Shown here: one piece after another, positions 42,652 to 45,000 of the stretch | Numbering within the stretch: position 1 is the stretch's first letter | Layout: each line of letters starts with the position of its first letter | Assembly: GCA_002224055.1 (NCBI GenBank) | Contig: AZLU01000122.1 | Location: 60,067-105,066, forward strand | DNA: 45,000 bases | From: Pezizomycotina sp. ARF18 | Taxonomy: Eukaryota > Ascomycota | Reading direction: 5' to 3' | Notes under the pieces: model-generated | What the model was told of the DNA's origin: nothing | Databases searched by the model: none | What the model saw: only the letters and a program-made list of their open reading frames with translations | Made by a program: the position numbers and the translations under genes

Positions 42652-44228
42652 ACATAGCATGATACCTGCTCCTTTTGGTGTCTTATCTTTATTTATTCCT
42701 TATCATACGGTTTAAAAATAGAAGCATATGCGGAGGGAAAGAATCTTCATTACCATGCTTTCTATCTGTTTCTATTATACCACTTGCACTCTTTCCTTTC
42801 AACTACATACGTTCTTTAATCGCGAATACCCAGATTTCTCGAATAACCAGCTTATCGTTCATTCTCGAACATATTCTACACTCCTTGTTTTTTATACCCC
42901 CCATCACCGCCGCCCCTAATTATTAATTTCTAGTCACTCCTTTACTAGAGCAAACTTTGATAGGCCCTTTGCAAGTGTCTCATAGATTATTTTGCTATTT
43001 TTGATGTCTTTTTAAAGATTAATTCAGGTTGTATATTTTTTGTAACGGATTTCATGGCATTGAGGACATGTATATAAGTATTTTTTAGCATGGGAAATAT
43101 CAAAAAACCAAAAATCAACATTTTGTCGTTTTGTGCAAAAGTCGTATTGAAACCAGGCTATGAGGCAGGAGTGTCTCCTATTCGAGCATCTCATACAATG
43201 TCACTCCGTCATCATCGTAGACTATCAACTTGCTCTCTCTCTCTCTTTCTCTCTCTCTCCGGCAGCTATTACCGCCTTGATTCGGTTTGAGGATGTTCCA
43301 AAGTCTATCTAGCTAATTACATGCTTGTTAGAGTACTAGTCCATAGGCCGGTTTCCTCTTAATAGAGTAGTACTATGTAGAAGTGTTGTGAGTTATGTCC
43401 CCTCCGCGACATAGGACGATTACAATTCGGAATACCGTGAATATCGCCATTTTCAAAGGAATATCACGTCTTGATTTCCAACTAGGTCCCCTGACGCTCA
43501 AACTTTTGCCTGAGATATGAATCTAATATGAACCAACCTTGATGACATGTACTCCGGGAACCATGTTTGGCTGCTGCTGCCTGCATGCGCCGCGGTATAT
43601 TTACAGACATTACTATCATCGTGAAACCTTCAATTGCGACATAGGCTCTACGGTCACCTTTACGCCTTCTTGCCGCTAAATATTCCAAATGGTTATCTAT
43701 ACGCACGGGTTGTATCTCTGACATTCGTTGACGACAAAGAACCACTACTTACTCAAAATAGAGGACTATTCTACATTTCTCTGCAGATGGATATGGGATT
43801 CCTGCGAATCTTACAAGAGCTCCATTTAGTTTCTTCTGTTACCTGAACAAATGGCTTCGTGAACTCTTCGGGTGACCCAAGCAACCTACTTCAAGCATGG
43901 TATCGCGAGTCTAAAGAAAGTCGTAGCACAAGGAAATGACCGATCTTAGCGTAATAGTGCCACGATAGAGGAACGAACTTTGCGAGCTAAAGAACGCAAC
44001 GCAACTGTTGTATACTATAACTGAAACCGAAGGGGCCGCCAAAATCGCAAAAAAAAAAATGTAATCAAACCAAAAGCCTGTGTACTACGCCGATTGATAA
44101 TCAATGTACTAAATCCCAAAAAACAAATATCCAAATAACAATTCCAATAAACTCCGAGCGCAACGAGGATGCATAAACTTAAAACACCAACGAATAGAAA
44201 CGAGACAATAAACAGGGGAATTCCGGTT
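42652..44228. other. Intergenic, no gene supported
   Basis: AT-rich. Contains a CT microsatellite at 43232-43259. Open frames at 43482-43745 (-) and 43634-43846 (+) have no family signal. Confidence 0.45.
43232..43259 (+). repeat. CT microsatellite
   Basis: CTCTCTCTCT with one TTT interruption, 28 bp. Confidence 0.9.
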
Positions 44229-45000
44229 CTATAAACGGAAACAAAACTTAAACGAAACGAGCATCCCTTTACCCGGAACCCTTTTGCATGTCGAGAAAAG
44301 ACTCAGGGCTTTTACATCTCTGTCCAGCTTTCCACGATTTATAACAATTTCTGTGAAAGTCGTAGAGGTTATTGACACCGTCCATGTGTTCTCGTCGACG
44401 ACGACCAACCCTTCCGGAGCAGATTTGATAATCTTGACGCCCGCACTCATGACATTCGTCTTTAAGTCTTCGTTGACCGTCGCGGTACAGACCCGTTTTT
44501 GATGTCGGTATTCGCCCTGATGGCCTTGAAGCTATCGAGATCGCTACCGGATTTCCAGCTGGCCTCCCCGTTCTCTGTAGCACGGGCGGCGGATTGTTTT
44601 GCGGGGCTGTCGCTTTTCCATTCTATTTCGATGCTTAACCCGACTTTCTCGACCTCACGAATGAGGTCCACCGCATACTTCCAAGAATCCTCCTGAGAGT
44701 CCTGAGTTAGTATCTTGAGGTCAGGCGGCGACGGCGGTTGCGCCGCATTCCGCGAGCGGCTCCACCGGACAATATCCTGAACAAATCCAGACTCCGCCGT
44801 GCTGAATCTAACGATGTTGAACAAGTTCCTCCCCATCCCGTGTACGCGGTACAGCGATATAATCGACTTCAACGCCACAACGAAAGCGTCAACGAGCGCA
44901 TCAACCATCTGATTCTTAGTATTAATAAGGCTCTGCGATCCATGGTTCACCGTCCACCACGCCTCATTCAACCCGAACCCCCGCGAAGAACACGCTGTGA
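44229..45000 (-). pseudogene. 3' part of an unrecognised gene, runs off the window
   Basis: Open from the window edge leftwards: ACSSRGFGLNEAWWTVNHGS, LINTKNQMVDALVDAFVVAL, VHGMGRNLFNIVRFSTAESG, ILTQDSQEDSWKYAVDLIRE and VEKVGLSIEIEW. After a shift near 44480 it continues CTATVNEDLKTNVMSAGVKI, DENTWTVSITSTTFTEIVIN and ends at 44229. It looks like an extracellular or helical protein of more than 250 aa. The start is beyond 45000. The TTG-initiated start near 44971 is not convincing because the frame stays open further upstream. No family recognised. Confidence 0.5.

Overview
The window looks like nuclear DNA of a filamentous ascomycete (Pezizomycotina). It has short GT-AG introns of about 50-110 bp, both strands coding, large AT-rich gaps, and families typical of that group: a CFEM GPI-anchored protein, an RGS-domain protein with membrane segments, a DUF6604 protein, pepsin-like aspartic proteases, small secreted proteins and a Tc1/mariner-type MITE. 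No tRNA, rRNA, CRISPR array or bacterial-type operon was found.

Layout. 0-4.7 kb: one Thr-rich minus-strand remnant, then a nearly gene-free AT-rich stretch. 4.7-9.1 kb: an intact 126-aa alpha/beta-type protein, a one-lobe aspartic protease and its frame-broken two-lobe paralogue. 9.6-15.9 kb: an unrecognised minus-strand coding island, a frame-broken multi-pass membrane protein and a frame-broken RGS protein. 16-17.3 kb: a tandem duplication and a broken paralogue of the 126-aa protein. 17.8-32.3 kb: five paralogues (called P1-P5 here) of a beta-strand repeat family with shared intron positions, interrupted by three small secreted proteins and a DUF6604 gene. 33.6-35.1 kb: an intact ZZ-like zinc-finger protein and a precursor of repeated four-cysteine peptides with KR (Kex2-type) spacers. 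35-42 kb: mostly non-coding, with two poly(A) tracts and a 607-bp MITE. 42-45 kb: an intact CFEM gene and the 3' part of an unrecognised secreted-type gene running off the window.

Most long genes are split by single-base frameshifts, while about half a dozen genes (126-aa protein, P-loop-free small secreted protein at 21.9 kb, ZZ-like gene, CFEM gene) read through cleanly. Many shifts in P1, P3 and P5 are repaired by adding one G or C to a run, and the two copies of the tandem duplication at 16.1-16.6 kb differ almost only by indels. Residual long-read indel errors are therefore a serious alternative to genuine pseudogenisation. 'Pseudogene' below means 'frame broken in this sequence'.

The content (secreted proteins, a candidate Kex2-processed repeat peptide, cationic small proteins, expanded unknown paralogues) resembles a fast-evolving accessory region. 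The two best candidates for undescribed biology are the P1-P5 family and the KR-spaced cysteine peptide precursor.
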